In this document: piece by piece, positions 1 through 8,381 of the stretch | Position numbering within the stretch: position 1 is the first letter of the stretch | How the letters are laid out: each line of letters opens with the position of its first letter | From: JAVBKU01 sp031553875 | Lineage (GTDB): Bacteria > Bacteroidota > Bacteroidia > Bacteroidales > Rikenellaceae | Reading direction: 5' to 3' | DNA length: 64,000 nt | Assembly (NCBI GenBank): GCA_031553875.1 | Contig: JAVBKU010000003.1 | Coordinates: forward strand, 1 to 64,000 | Notes under the pieces: generated by a model | The model's input: the letters and a program-made list of their open reading frames with translations, nothing else | The model's database searches: none | What the model was told of the DNA's origin: nothing | Translations under genes and position numbers: made by a program

Positions 1-4
1 CGAC

Positions 5-171
5 CTACTTTTAGCATTGCCCCAAAAGTAGGCAAAAGGTCTAGCCGCGTCTTCTGCCGGGGTCTCTTCCGGGAGCTTCCCTCGTTACACGATAACTGAG
101 GGTGATCTCCCTCACGAGACCTGTTTCCGGCAGAAGCCAGAAGCGGCATTCGCACGAGGCTTACGCCTCGT
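5..171 (+). repeat. Family A repeat, copy 1
   Basis: The core at 44-147 is a 104-bp nested palindrome. Its arms, in order, are GCCGC, CTTCTGCCGG, GGTCTC, GGGAG, CCCTC and GTTA around the loop CACGA, with the matching arms in reverse order on the other side. Ahead of it is the inverted repeat CTACTTTT/AAAAGTAG (5-31). After it is a small hairpin, ACGAGGC/GCCTCGT (154-171). The same core recurs at 16815, 22530 and 31838. The rest of the gap, up to the gene ending at 263, shows nothing recognisable. Confidence 0.85.
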
Positions 172-262
172 TAGAGTGGCCGCTGTCAGTGAATATCCCC
201 AATTGGCAGAGGAAAGTCGCTTTATTAAGCACCTTTAAATTAAATAAGGAAAGTACCGCCTC

Positions 263-2284
263 CTACAACCTCACCGCCTTAGCCGGTGCGACCGTTATCG
301 TGCAATTGTCCTTGAGTCGCTCGGAGAGTACCACAAGTTCGTTTTCGCCCACTTTCATCGTCACATTCTCCCATAAGATCGTCCCGTTGGTCGGCTGTTT
401 CACGCCCTGCGACACACCATTGAGGAACAACTCGGCCTGCGAGGCGTTGGTGTACACCTTCACGTTCTGGGAAGTGTGATTGCGCCTGTTCCAGCGACGC
501 TCGGCTATGTACACGAACTTTTCCTCATCGTTCCAGTTGGCCTTGTAGAAGTAGAAGGCGTCCTTGCGGATGGCGCGGTCGAAGGTCACGAGCCCGCGGT
601 CGTCGACCCCGCTGCCGTCGCCCCATCGTCGGGTGGCTGCCCCGCAATCGAACATATTGGCCACGAACCAACCCCAGAACCATTCCACAGGGTTGACGTG
701 CGCGAAGTACACTTCATGCAGATAGGTCTGCCAACGCTCGGGATGCCACGGCGCGTTGACTACCGGGCGGCTGAGCGTGTCGGCCTGTTGGTAGACAGAC
801 GCTCCCGCTCCATAGCTTATCGAGGTCTTGAGTTTCGACCACGAGGCGCGGTATTCGTCGAGCCACACAGCTATATCGGAGGGCTGTCCCTCCCCCCAGC
901 CGTACTCGTGGGCCCACGATATGAGGTCGGTGGCGAAGTTGATATCGCCGTCCTGGTTGCTCGAAGCCACGGTGGCCCTGTTGGGGTCCTCCTGCGATGC
1001 CAGGGCTGCGAGTTCTTTGATATAAGACACAGGGTTATCTCCGCGCATGTTCAGCTCGGAAAACAGCCCCCAGGTCATTATACTCGGATGATTGACGCCC
1101 TGGCGGATTATCTCGGTTAGTTGCGTCTTGCCATTGTCCTTGAATGCCGGCGAATTGATAAATCCCCTCTCGGAAATATACGAGGGGCCCATCAGCGGCA
1201 GGTCGCTCCACACCACGATACCCCTGCGGTCGCACATGTCATAGAATGCAGGAGAGCAAGGCAGGGGAGTGCGCACGGCGTTGGCCCCCATCTCCTGTAT
1301 CAGGTCGAGGTCTTGCTCTAAATGTTCTATGCTCACGGCGTTGCCCAGGCCCAGACGGTCCTGCGTGGCGATCACGCCGCGGAGCCTGTAAGGCTTGCCG
1401 TTGAGGATGAATCCGCGGTTGGTGTCGAAGTTGAACGTACGTATGCCGAGCGGCACGGCCACGGAGTCGGGTGCGGCGGTGCCGTCGAATATCTTGACCC
1501 ACGCGGTGTAGAGATGGGGATTACGCGTACCGTCCCAGAACACAGGTTTGTCGATGGTGAAGGGGAGGATAGCTGTAACACGGCCCGAATTGTCGAGACG
1601 CGCTACGGTTTCGGTTACCACTGCCGTATCCTTACCCGCACCCATCACGCAGAGGCGCAGCGATACATTCCTGTCCTTGCGCCCTGTGATCTTCACCACG
1701 GCGTCATACTCCGCTTTCCCAGCTTCGATCTTGCGCTGGCGCATGTAAAGGCCGTTAGCACCATAGTCGTCGGGAGCTACGTGTGCACCCGGGCAGGCTA
1801 TCACCTCCACATCGCGGAACAGGCCGCCGTAGACGTTCATTGTGCCCCCGGTGGGGAGGATATCCATAGTAGGGGCGTTATTGACCACAAAAAGTATGGC
1901 GTTGCGTTCCCCGAAGCGTATCTGCTTGGTGATTTCTATCGTGAATGCCGTGTATCCACCCCTGTGGCTGCCAGCGAACAGACCGTTGATGAAGACGTCG
2001 ACGGCCGAATTGGCCCCGTAGCTCTTGAGGTATATCCTTTGGCCGTTCCACGCCTGGGGTACGAGGATGTTCCTCACATAGTTGCCCGAGCCCCGGTAGT
2101 AGTCGCGGCCCTGGGTGGTGGCGTCGCGATTCCAGGTGTGGGGCAGGTTGACGGTCATGGCCTTCTCGCGCCCTTCGGAGAGGGTGTAGAACCTCCAGCC
2201 CTCGTTTATGCGGACGACTTCCCTTGCCCCAACTGAAGAGGCAGCCGCTAAGGCTACTATAATTATGGACAACAGCTTATTCAT
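263..2284 (-). CDS. Exported GH2-family glycoside hydrolase-like protein, catalytic residues altered
   Basis: A 673-residue protein with an N-terminal signal peptide (MNKLLSIIIVALAAASSVGA). It has the order expected of GH2 beta-galactosidases: jelly-roll sugar-binding domain (about residues 25-190), immunoglobulin-like domain (190-290), then a TIM barrel starting near GKPYRLRGV. The C-terminal signature GLVTFDR...KDAFYFYKANW is typical of Bacteroidetes enzymes. The acid/base motif reads GLFSEL where GLFNEL is usual. The nucleophile motif reads SISYGAGAS where ISEYGAGAS is usual, so the nucleophile Glu appears to be Ser. Family membership is firm; activity as a retaining beta-galactosidase is doubtful. 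It may bind sugar or act by another route. The start at 2284 was chosen because it begins the signal peptide; an upstream in-frame Met would add seven charged or polar residues. Confidence 0.85.
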   Translation of the reverse strand: MNKLLSIIIVALAAASSVGAREVVRINEGWRFYTLSEGREKAMTVNLPHTWNRDATTQGRDYYRGSGNYVRNILVPQAWNGQRIYLKSYGANSAVDVFINGLFAGSHRGGYTAFTIEITKQIRFGERNAILFVVNNAPTMDILPTGGTMNVYGGLFRDVEVIACPGAHVAPDDYGANGLYMRQRKIEAGKAEYDAVVKITGRKDRNVSLRLCVMGAGKDTAVVTETVARLDNSGRVTAILPFTIDKPVFWDGTRNPHLYTAWVKIFDGTAAPDSVAVPLGIRTFNFDTNRGFILNGKPYRLRGVIATQDRLGLGNAVSIEHLEQDLDLIQEMGANAVRTPLPCSPAFYDMCDRRGIVVWSDLPLMGPSYISERGFINSPAFKDNGKTQLTEIIRQGVNHPSIMTWGLFSELNMRGDNPVSYIKELAALASQEDPNRATVASSNQDGDINFATDLISWAHEYGWGEGQPSDIAVWLDEYRASWSKLKTSISYGAGASVYQQADTLSRPVVNAPWHPERWQTYLHEVYFAHVNPVEWFWGWFVANMFDCGAATRRWGDGSGVDDRGLVTFDRAIRKDAFYFYKANWNDEEKFVYIAERRWNRRNHTSQNVKVYTNASQAELFLNGVSQGVKQPTNGTILWENVTMKVGENELVVLSERLKDNCTITVAPAKAVRL

Positions 2285-2302
2285 AGTAATATTTTTAACC
2301 CT

Positions 2303-2310
2303 CAAAATTA
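2303..2310 (-). promoter_or_regulatory. Candidate -7 box for the GH2 gene
   Basis: The minus strand reads TAATTTTG, a match to the Bacteroidetes TAnnTTTG -7 element, about 19 bases before the GH2 start codon. No clear -33 box is seen. It sits in the 311-bp divergent gap to the POT transporter. Confidence 0.4.
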
Positions 2311-2471
2311 ATTATTTTTTGGGAATGACGCACTATCCGTGCCCCGCCGCTTGCCCTATGGGAGTAATTCACGCCCTAATTTCGCCCGTTCACTCATTTT
2401 ATTACCTTTACAGAAGACAGGATACACCTCGGCATAACGCGAATAAATTCGGTTATGCTCTCGGCTTTCAC

Positions 2472-2479
2472 TATCTTTG
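2472..2479 (+). promoter_or_regulatory. Candidate -7 box for the POT transporter gene
   Basis: TATCTTTG matches TAnnTTTG. It would give a leader of about 110 bases before the start at 2596. No -33 TTTG is seen at the right distance. The leader contains an A/T-rich stretch with CGCAAATTTTTTCTTGCG, a possible weak hairpin. Confidence 0.4.
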
Positions 2480-2595
2480 CCCCGCGCGTACCGTGAGCCT
2501 CACCCCGTATCGCAAATTTTTTCTTGCGATTTTTTATTTGTTTGCGTAATTTGCTTCGATTTATAACGAAAATACAGCTCCTCACTCCCGCAATA

Positions 2596-4128
2596 ATGAA
2601 ACCAAAAACCTTCTTCGGCCACCCCTCGTCGCTCTCGACTCTTTTCGCCACCGAGTTCTGGGAACGCTTCAGCTACTACGGCATGCGCGCTATGCTCACC
2701 CTATACCTCACCGCCACCCTCATCGACGGCGGTTTCGGTATGGACATGCGCGACGCCACGGCCATATACGGCATCTTCACCGCCCTGGTCTATATCACCC
2801 CCATCTTTGGCGGCCTGATCGCCGACAAAATACTGGGCCAACGTGTCTGCGTCTATATCGGTGCGCTGACCATGGCCGTGGGTCAGTTCGCCCTCGCCAG
2901 CACCCATTTCATGGGAACGGATGCCCCGATGAGGGAATTCGCCCTATACCTCGGCCTCGGGGTGCTTATTGCGGGTAACGGGTTCTTCAAGTCGAGTATA
3001 TCCACCATGGTGGGGCAGATATACCCCGCTAACGATCCTCGCCGTGACGGTGGCTTCACGATATTTTACATGGGTATCAACGCCGGGGCTTTCGTTTCTC
3101 CACTCATAGCCGGAGGCCTTGGCGAGAAGGTAGGCTGGGGCTGGGGATTCTTAGCCGCGGGTATCGGCATGCTTGTGGGTACGGTTTGGTTCTACTTGCG
3201 CCGCCGCTCGATATACCGCGAGGAGGATGGCCGCCGCTACGGGGTGGGGCTGCCGCCGAATATGGATCCTGATAAAGAGCTATTCCTCGACTACCGTCGC
3301 GCGCTCCGCCGCGTCGTTCTTTGGACCCTGGGTACGCTTCTGTTAGCTTCCTCTATCACGGGTATAGTCTATACTGTCGATCCGACGATAATGAGCTACG
3401 TGTACTGGATCATAGGCCTCGGTGCCTTGGGCTATATTTTCTACACCATCATCACGGGCACCCGGGGGAAGACCGAGTGGAGCAGAGTGCTGGTCATATT
3501 CACCTTATCATTCTTCGTGATACTCTTCTGGGCTGGCTTCGAACAGGCGGGCACCTCGTTCAACTACTTCGCCCGCGACAATACCGACCGTGTGCTGTTC
3601 GGCTGGGAACTCCCGGCCACATGGCTCCAAACTATAAATTCCACGTTCATTCTTGTCCTAGCGCCGGTATTCACCTTTATGTGGACTTACCTCAGCCGCG
3701 TGGGACGCAATATCTCGACCCCATTCAAATTTTTCATCGGGCTGTTACTGCTTTCCGTGAGCTTCTTCCTGATGTCGGCGGCCTACAATATCTCGGTCAA
3801 CGGCTCGGGCGACGTGGTGAAGGTATCGATGCTGTGGCTTGTGGGGGTTTACGTGCTCCAAACCATGGGTGAGCTGTGTCTGTCGCCCATAGGGCTGTCG
3901 ATGGTCACCAAACTCTCTCCGCCCAAGATCGTGACGGTGATGATGGGCGTGTGGATGATGGCTTCGGCTGTGGGCAACTTCGTGGCCCAGAAGATGGAGC
4001 AGGTGGCCGAGGCTATCGCGCCCCAGACCGATATGTTCACATTCATTGCCTGGCAGTCGCTTGCGGCGGCCTTACTGTTGCTATGCCTGGTGCCGTTCCT
4101 GCGCAGGGCCATGAAGGGAGTGAATTAA
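2596..4128 (+). CDS. POT/PTR2-family proton-dependent oligopeptide transporter
   Basis: A 510-residue polytopic membrane protein of the major facilitator superfamily. POT carriers bring di- and tripeptides in with protons across the inner membrane. The family signature EFWERFSYYGMRAML lies in the first helix (E-x-x-E-R-F-x-Y-Y-G). The second signature region, FYMGINAGAFVSPLIAG, is near residue 160. About twelve to fourteen hydrophobic segments are visible. The start at 2596 fits family members, which begin a few residues before FGHPSSLSTLFATEFWERF. An earlier in-frame ATG at 2524 lies in A/T-rich leader-like DNA. The gene stands alone and divergent from the GH2 gene. Confidence 0.9.
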   Translation: MKPKTFFGHPSSLSTLFATEFWERFSYYGMRAMLTLYLTATLIDGGFGMDMRDATAIYGIFTALVYITPIFGGLIADKILGQRVCVYIGALTMAVGQFALASTHFMGTDAPMREFALYLGLGVLIAGNGFFKSSISTMVGQIYPANDPRRDGGFTIFYMGINAGAFVSPLIAGGLGEKVGWGWGFLAAGIGMLVGTVWFYLRRRSIYREEDGRRYGVGLPPNMDPDKELFLDYRRALRRVVLWTLGTLLLASSITGIVYTVDPTIMSYVYWIIGLGALGYIFYTIITGTRGKTEWSRVLVIFTLSFFVILFWAGFEQAGTSFNYFARDNTDRVLFGWELPATWLQTINSTFILVLAPVFTFMWTYLSRVGRNISTPFKFFIGLLLLSVSFFLMSAAYNISVNGSGDVVKVSMLWLVGVYVLQTMGELCLSPIGLSMVTKLSPPKIVTVMMGVWMMASAVGNFVAQKMEQVAEAIAPQTDMFTFIAWQSLAAALLLLCLVPFLRRAMKGVN

Positions 4129-4184
4129 TAAAATCTCTTATCCCCGCTCGCGGTAAAAAAGAATTGCATCGCGTATGCGATACT

Positions 4185-4233
4185 CATCCGGGCGGCTCGC
4201 ACCTCCGGTGCGACCCCCGCAGCCGCCCGGATG
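4185..4233. repeat. Large G+C-rich hairpin between POT and cvpA
   Basis: The 13-bp arms CATCCGGGCGGCT and AGCCGCCCGGATG pair perfectly. Inside them is a second hairpin, CGCACC/GGTGCG. A smaller palindrome, GCATCGCGTATGCGA, lies just before. No T-run follows, so this is not a standard intrinsic terminator, although it may stop or stabilise the POT transcript. Confidence 0.6.
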
Positions 4234-4308
4234 AAAGCGCCTTGGCAAATCCATACGGGGCGCAGAGCCGGGAAAGATCCCGGGAAGCCTTATCCCAATT
4301 AATTTTCG

Positions 4309-4316
4309 TAAATTTG
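4309..4316 (+). promoter_or_regulatory. -7 box of the cvpA-rsgA-methyltransferase operon
   Basis: TAAATTTG fits TAnnTTTG and lies 23 bases before the cvpA start, giving a leader of roughly 17 bases. The -33 region is not distinct. Confidence 0.5.
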
Positions 4317-4339
4317 TAAAATCTCCTATTCCGCACACA

Positions 4340-4873
4340 ATGAACACTCTCGATATAATACTCTTAATACCCCTTGCCTACGCCTTCTACCGCGGATGTA
4401 AGGAGGGCGTGGTGCTGCAATTCGGCGGCATCGTGGCCCTGATTATCGGCGTTTACTTGGCTTTCCGCTGGTGCGGGGGAGTGGCCAGGTGGCTGGGAAT
4501 GGAGGGCGTCGTGGGTGACGTGACGGGATTCCTGCTTATAGTCGTGGGGATCATACTCCTTATCGCCGTCATTGGGCGATTGTTGCGGGGGTTGTTCAAG
4601 GTGTCGGGCTTGGGGATGTTCGACCAGGTCGGCGGCGGACTCCTGGCCATAATCAAGATGAGCCTTATCCTCAGCGCCCTTATGAGTGCCTTTATCTCGC
4701 TTAACCACAGCAAGAAATGGGTCTACGAGGGTACTATCGCCGAGTCCAAGGTCTACCCCCCGATGAGGGCTATGGCCGCCATCGTATTCCCATATCTCGA
4801 GGAGGCGTGGGGCGAAGTGTACAAGCATATCGAGAGTAATTTCAACCATAGCAAGGACAAGAAGGATGAGTAA
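4340..4873 (+). CDS. CvpA-family inner-membrane protein
   Basis: A 177-residue membrane protein with four hydrophobic segments (about 1-20, 26-48, 60-82 and 97-120) and a hydrophilic, charged C-terminus ending KDKKDE. The N-terminus (MNTLDIILLIPLAYAFYRGCKEG) and the spacing of the segments match the CvpA/colicin V production family, whose members have roles in envelope stress tolerance and biofilm growth. The exact function is not evident. Its last codons overlap the rsgA start by 8 bases, suggesting translational coupling. Confidence 0.85.
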   Translation: MNTLDIILLIPLAYAFYRGCKEGVVLQFGGIVALIIGVYLAFRWCGGVARWLGMEGVVGDVTGFLLIVVGIILLIAVIGRLLRGLFKVSGLGMFDQVGGGLLAIIKMSLILSALMSAFISLNHSKKWVYEGTIAESKVYPPMRAMAAIVFPYLEEAWGEVYKHIESNFNHSKDKKDE

Positions 4874-5792
4874 CCTCCGCTCGGGAATAGTGACCAAGGC
4901 CACGGGAAGCAACTACGCCGTGGACCTCGACAGCGGCGGTTCTGTCTCATGCCGCATACGTGGGCGGGTGCGCCTCAAGGGCGCGCGCTCCACGAGCCCC
5001 GTGGTGGTGGGCGACAGGGTGGTCGTTGATTTCACCCCCGGCGAGGGATGGATTACCGAGATAGCCCCCCGCGAGAACTACATCATCCGCCGCGCCTCCA
5101 ACCTTTCCAAGGAGTCGCACATCATCGCCGCCAATATATCGCAGGCTTTTTTGGTCGTGTCGCTCGCCGCGCCGCGTACCAGTTGCGAGTTCATCGACCG
5201 CTTCCTGGTGACCGCCGGGGCCTACCATATCCCCGCCGTCATACTTATCAACAAGAGCGACCTCCACACGGGCGAACTGGCCGTCGAAGCGGAGGAATTT
5301 CGCCGTATCTACGAGGCGGCGGGATACGAAGTGGTTGAAGTTTCGGCCCTCACGGGCCTGGGGGTGGAAGCCCTGAGAGAGAGGATAGCCGGCAGGGTGA
5401 CGCTCTTTTCCGGTAATTCGGGCGTTGGGAAGTCGTCGCTTATCAAGGCGCTCTACCCATTGTTGGATATCCGCACCGGCGACATATCCGATTCGCACGG
5501 CAAGGGCAGGCACACCACCACCTTTTCGGAGATGTTTCCCGTGGATGGCGGCGGATATATCATCGACTCGCCCGGGGTCAAAGGTTTCGGCCTTATCGAC
5601 ATCGACAGCGCCGAGGTGGGCCGCTACTTTCCCGAGATATTCGCCCTGTCCAAAGAGTGTCAGTACAACAACTGCACCCACACCCATGAGCCCTCCTGCG
5701 CTGTGCGCGACGCTGCCGAACGGGGCGAGCTGAGCGAAACGAGGTACATCAGCTATCTCAAACTGCTGGAAGATGACACGAAATACAGATAA
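4866..5792 (+). CDS. rsgA: Small ribosomal subunit biogenesis GTPase RsgA
   Basis: RsgA is a circularly permuted GTPase that acts late in 30S maturation. Here an N-terminal OB-fold domain (about residues 1-75) is followed by G motifs in the permuted order: NKSD (129-132, G4), GNSGVGKSS (183-191, G1/P-loop) and DSPGVKG (234-240, G3). The C-terminal zinc knuckle is seen at C265, C270, H272 and C278 (CQYNNCTHTHEPSC). At 308 residues it has normal length. It overlaps both neighbours (8 bases with cvpA, 20 with the methyltransferase), so the three genes are almost surely one operon. Confidence 0.96.
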   Translation: MSNLRSGIVTKATGSNYAVDLDSGGSVSCRIRGRVRLKGARSTSPVVVGDRVVVDFTPGEGWITEIAPRENYIIRRASNLSKESHIIAANISQAFLVVSLAAPRTSCEFIDRFLVTAGAYHIPAVILINKSDLHTGELAVEAEEFRRIYEAAGYEVVEVSALTGLGVEALRERIAGRVTLFSGNSGVGKSSLIKALYPLLDIRTGDISDSHGKGRHTTTFSEMFPVDGGGYIIDSPGVKGFGLIDIDSAEVGRYFPEIFALSKECQYNNCTHTHEPSCAVRDAAERGELSETRYISYLKLLEDDTKYR

Positions 5793-6459
5793 TATTCCCA
5801 CAACCTCCGACCTTACCCGCAAGATCGAATACCTGCGCGGGTTCGCGCTCGAGAAACGCTACGAGGTATTGCTCCGGGCGTTGGAGGATCGTACCCGCTA
5901 CGTCACCGTCTGCGCCGAGAACACGTTCCACCCGCAGAACGCCAGTGCTCTGGTGCGTAGTTGCGAGGCGTTCGGGGTGCAGGAGATGCACACGGTGGAG
6001 ACCCTCTGTAAATTCTCGCCCTCGGTGCGTATAGTGCGGGGGACGGACAAATGGATCGATATACGAAAGCACCCTGACACCTCTTCGCTTATCGGCTCGC
6101 TGCGTAAGCGCGGCTACCGTATAATAGCCACCTCACCCCACGAGGGCGATTTCACGCCGGAAACGTTCGACGTGGCCTCAGGGCCCTTCGCCCTGTTTTT
6201 CGGTACGGAGCACGAGGGTATCAGCCGCGAGGTGGAGGAACAGGCCGACGGCTTTATCCGCATCCCCATGTACGGCATGGTCGAGAGCCTCAACGTATCG
6301 GCCTCGGCGGCAATACTGCTCTACACGCTGGTGACCCGCCTTCGCGCCGAGAGTGTTGAATACGGCCTGTCGCAGGGAGAGAAGGATGAAATATTGTTCA
6401 AGTGGCTGCGCAACTCCGTGCGCGATGCTGATAATATCCTGCGCAGGGGAGAATTTTAG
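5773..6459 (+). CDS. TrmH/SpoU-family tRNA/rRNA 2'-O-ribose methyltransferase
   Basis: A 228-residue SPOUT-class methyltransferase. All three SpoU motifs are visible: NASALVRSCEAFGVQ (motif 1, near residue 55), FALFFGTEHEGIS (motif 2, near 145) and IPMYGMVESLNVSASAAILLY (motif 3, near 165), which form the knotted SAM site. The length and the tRNA-like N-terminal helices fit the TrmH group that makes Gm18 in tRNA, but other 2'-O-methyl targets cannot be excluded. It starts 20 bases inside the end of rsgA. Confidence 0.9.
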   Translation: MTRNTDNIPTTSDLTRKIEYLRGFALEKRYEVLLRALEDRTRYVTVCAENTFHPQNASALVRSCEAFGVQEMHTVETLCKFSPSVRIVRGTDKWIDIRKHPDTSSLIGSLRKRGYRIIATSPHEGDFTPETFDVASGPFALFFGTEHEGISREVEEQADGFIRIPMYGMVESLNVSASAAILLYTLVTRLRAESVEYGLSQGEKDEILFKWLRNSVRDADNILRRGEF

Positions 6460-6484
6460 GTATATTTGAATAGATAATAACTAT

Positions 6485-6714
6485 AGCGTCCAAAGGACGC
6501 TTACGAACCCCGCATCTGAAGATTTACGCCCGGACGAACGGCGAGGGAATCCGTATGAAAACGCGGATTGTCCGACGCTCGTTAGGCAAACTTGCATAGC
6601 AACGTTTGACTAAAAGGAGGAGTTCTGCGTTTTAGGATGGAGGAGCCGTGAGTCAGGAAATCTTCATCGGCGGGGCGCATTTTGGTCAGCACCTTTTGTG
6701 CGCTCAAAAGGTGC
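6485..6714 (+). repeat. Family B structured repeat, copy 1
   Basis: Paired segments: AGCGTC/GACGCT hairpin (6485-6501); GAAGATTT 6518-6525 with AAATCTTC 6658-6665; ACGGC 6538-6542 with GCCGT 6645-6649; AAAACGC 6558-6564 with GCGTTTT 6627-6633; TTAGGCAAAC 6582-6591 with GTTTGACTAA 6604-6613. The unpaired AAAGGAGGAGTT follows the inner helix. The element ends with the inverted repeat GCACCTTTTG/CAAAAGGTGC (6689-6714). It fills most of the gap between two convergent genes. Homologues lie at about 28519-28741 and 53813-54039 with compensating changes in the helices. Confidence 0.85.
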
Positions 6715-6758
6715 GAAAGAGAATCGTAAGGTAATGATTGAGTCACTGTCTGTGACTT

Positions 6759-7778
6759 CTATCCCTGCACCAACAGATTACACCCTCTAATCTCACTGTT
6801 ATCCATGCGCCCAACAATGGAGAACGAGCCGTCGGCCCCGATGGAGCAGAGGTCCTGGGTCTGGATAAAGGCGCAGGAATTAAGATTGCCCAGGTCTATT
6901 ATATTCATACCTCCGGTACGTCCGGGAGGGAGTATCTCCGCGGGATCGTAAGTGTCGCGCGCCATGACCCTCACCCACACCGGCGAGCGGAACACTCCAC
7001 CGCCGCGAGAGTAGGCCTGCGACGACATCTCGGCCATACCGAACTCAGAATGTATGGCTTCCACGTTGAATGCATGGCAAAGTATCCGGTGGAACTCCTG
7101 TTTTGTTATCTCCTCGCGGCGGCCTTTCATTCCGCCCGTTTCCATTATTATCGTGTCGGAGAGGTCGGTCGGCATCTTCTCTGCCAGGTCCCACAGGGCG
7201 TAGCTTACCCCCAGGATTATCTTCGGCCCACGGTGCTCCTTTACCCGGCGTATCAATCTCTCGAAATCGTCAAGAAAGAAGCCGCCGCTGCCGTAACGCT
7301 GTATTAGCCTGTCGACCATGTATATAAGTGACGACCCTTCGCGTTCGAGGTATCCGGGCAGCAGGGCGAATATCGCGGGCTTACCGTCCCCCTCCACTCC
7401 GCCGAATCCCTCCGACCCAGCGCCGTAGAACATCTTGAACGAGGCGGTAAAGCACCGCTCGTATTCCGCAAGCGAGCGCATGAAATGGCGCGAGGGGACG
7501 CTTCCTGTAGTGGAACTACTGGTAAATATTTTTTCGGGCGGAGTAGGGCCGCCGCACCATACCTCCCTGCTTTTAAAGAGCGATACAGGCATGAACGGTA
7601 TATCCTCCAAACGCTGCACACCTCCAGGATCCACCCCCAGGGCCCCGATAAAATCGCGGTACGGCGGGCACATCGCGGCCTGAAAACGAAACAGTTCAAA
7701 AGCCGTGCTTTCAAACTGTTCCGGAGACGCTATGGACACTATCCGGTCGATGTCCGGCTGTGAGGTAACACCCTTCAT
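6759..7778 (-). CDS. LuxE-like acyl-protein synthetase/acyl-activating family protein
   Basis: A 339-residue protein of the LuxE/acyl-protein synthetase group in the ANL adenylate-forming superfamily. Near residue 85 is the Ser/Thr/Gly-rich ATP loop SSSTTGSVPSRH. Near 215 is METGGMKGRREE, a family core, followed by IHSEFGMAEMSSQAYS, which resembles the adenylation motif of phenylacetate-CoA ligase-type enzymes. No lux genes are nearby. Bacteroidetes relatives probably activate a carboxylate for an unknown acceptor. It follows frr by 18 bases on the same strand and is probably co-transcribed with pyrH-frr. Confidence 0.8.
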   Translation of the reverse strand: MKGVTSQPDIDRIVSIASPEQFESTAFELFRFQAAMCPPYRDFIGALGVDPGGVQRLEDIPFMPVSLFKSREVWCGGPTPPEKIFTSSSTTGSVPSRHFMRSLAEYERCFTASFKMFYGAGSEGFGGVEGDGKPAIFALLPGYLEREGSSLIYMVDRLIQRYGSGGFFLDDFERLIRRVKEHRGPKIILGVSYALWDLAEKMPTDLSDTIIMETGGMKGRREEITKQEFHRILCHAFNVEAIHSEFGMAEMSSQAYSRGGGVFRSPVWVRVMARDTYDPAEILPPGRTGGMNIIDLGNLNSCAFIQTQDLCSIGADGSFSIVGRMDNSEIRGCNLLVQG

Positions 7779-7796
7779 TTTTAAAGTCCCGTTACC

Positions 7797-8357
7797 TTAC
7801 ACGGTCATTATATCGGCTTCCTTGGCGGCTAATAGTTCGTCCACTTTCTTGTTGTACTTGTCGATAAGCTTCTGGGCGCTCTCTTCGCCGTCCTTGCTAA
7901 CGTCCTCGGGCATACCGTCCTTCACAGCCTTTTTAAAGGCTTCCACGGCGTCGCGGCGGGCATTACGCATGCTCACGCGGGCATCCTCGCAGTCGCTTTT
8001 GGCCTGCTTTACCAGCTCCTTACGCCTCTCCTCGGTGAGGGGAGGAATGGTGAGGCGGATATGCTCGCCGTTGTTCGAGGGGGTGAGGCCTATGTTCGAC
8101 ACGAGTATAGCCTTTTCGATCACGGGTATCATACCCTTTTCCCACGGCTGTACCAGCACGGTACGGGCATCTGGCACGGTCACGCTGGCCACCTGAGCGA
8201 TGGGAGTTGCATTACCGTAATAGTCCACCATCACGCTGTTGAGCAGGTTGGTGCTGGCCTTACCGGCGCGAATCGACATGAGGGCTTCGTTGAGGTGTTC
8301 TATGGCGCGCTCCATCTTCTGTTTGGCCGCGTCGAGAATAGTATTCGAATCTACCAT
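7797..8357 (-). CDS. frr: Ribosome recycling factor
   Basis: A 186-residue protein, the usual RRF length of about 185. RRF and EF-G split the post-termination ribosome. The N-terminal helix (AKQKMERAIEHLNEALMSIRAGKAS), the domain II hinge near DYYGNATPIAQVAS, and the conserved LTIPPLTEERRKELVKQAK region are all present. pyrH lies 24 bases upstream, matching the common bacterial pyrH-frr pair. Confidence 0.97.
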   Translation of the reverse strand: MVDSNTILDAAKQKMERAIEHLNEALMSIRAGKASTNLLNSVMVDYYGNATPIAQVASVTVPDARTVLVQPWEKGMIPVIEKAILVSNIGLTPSNNGEHIRLTIPPLTEERRKELVKQAKSDCEDARVSMRNARRDAVEAFKKAVKDGMPEDVSKDGEESAQKLIDKYNKKVDELLAAKEADIMTV

Positions 8358-8381
8358 GATATTATATGTTTTAGTTTGTTC

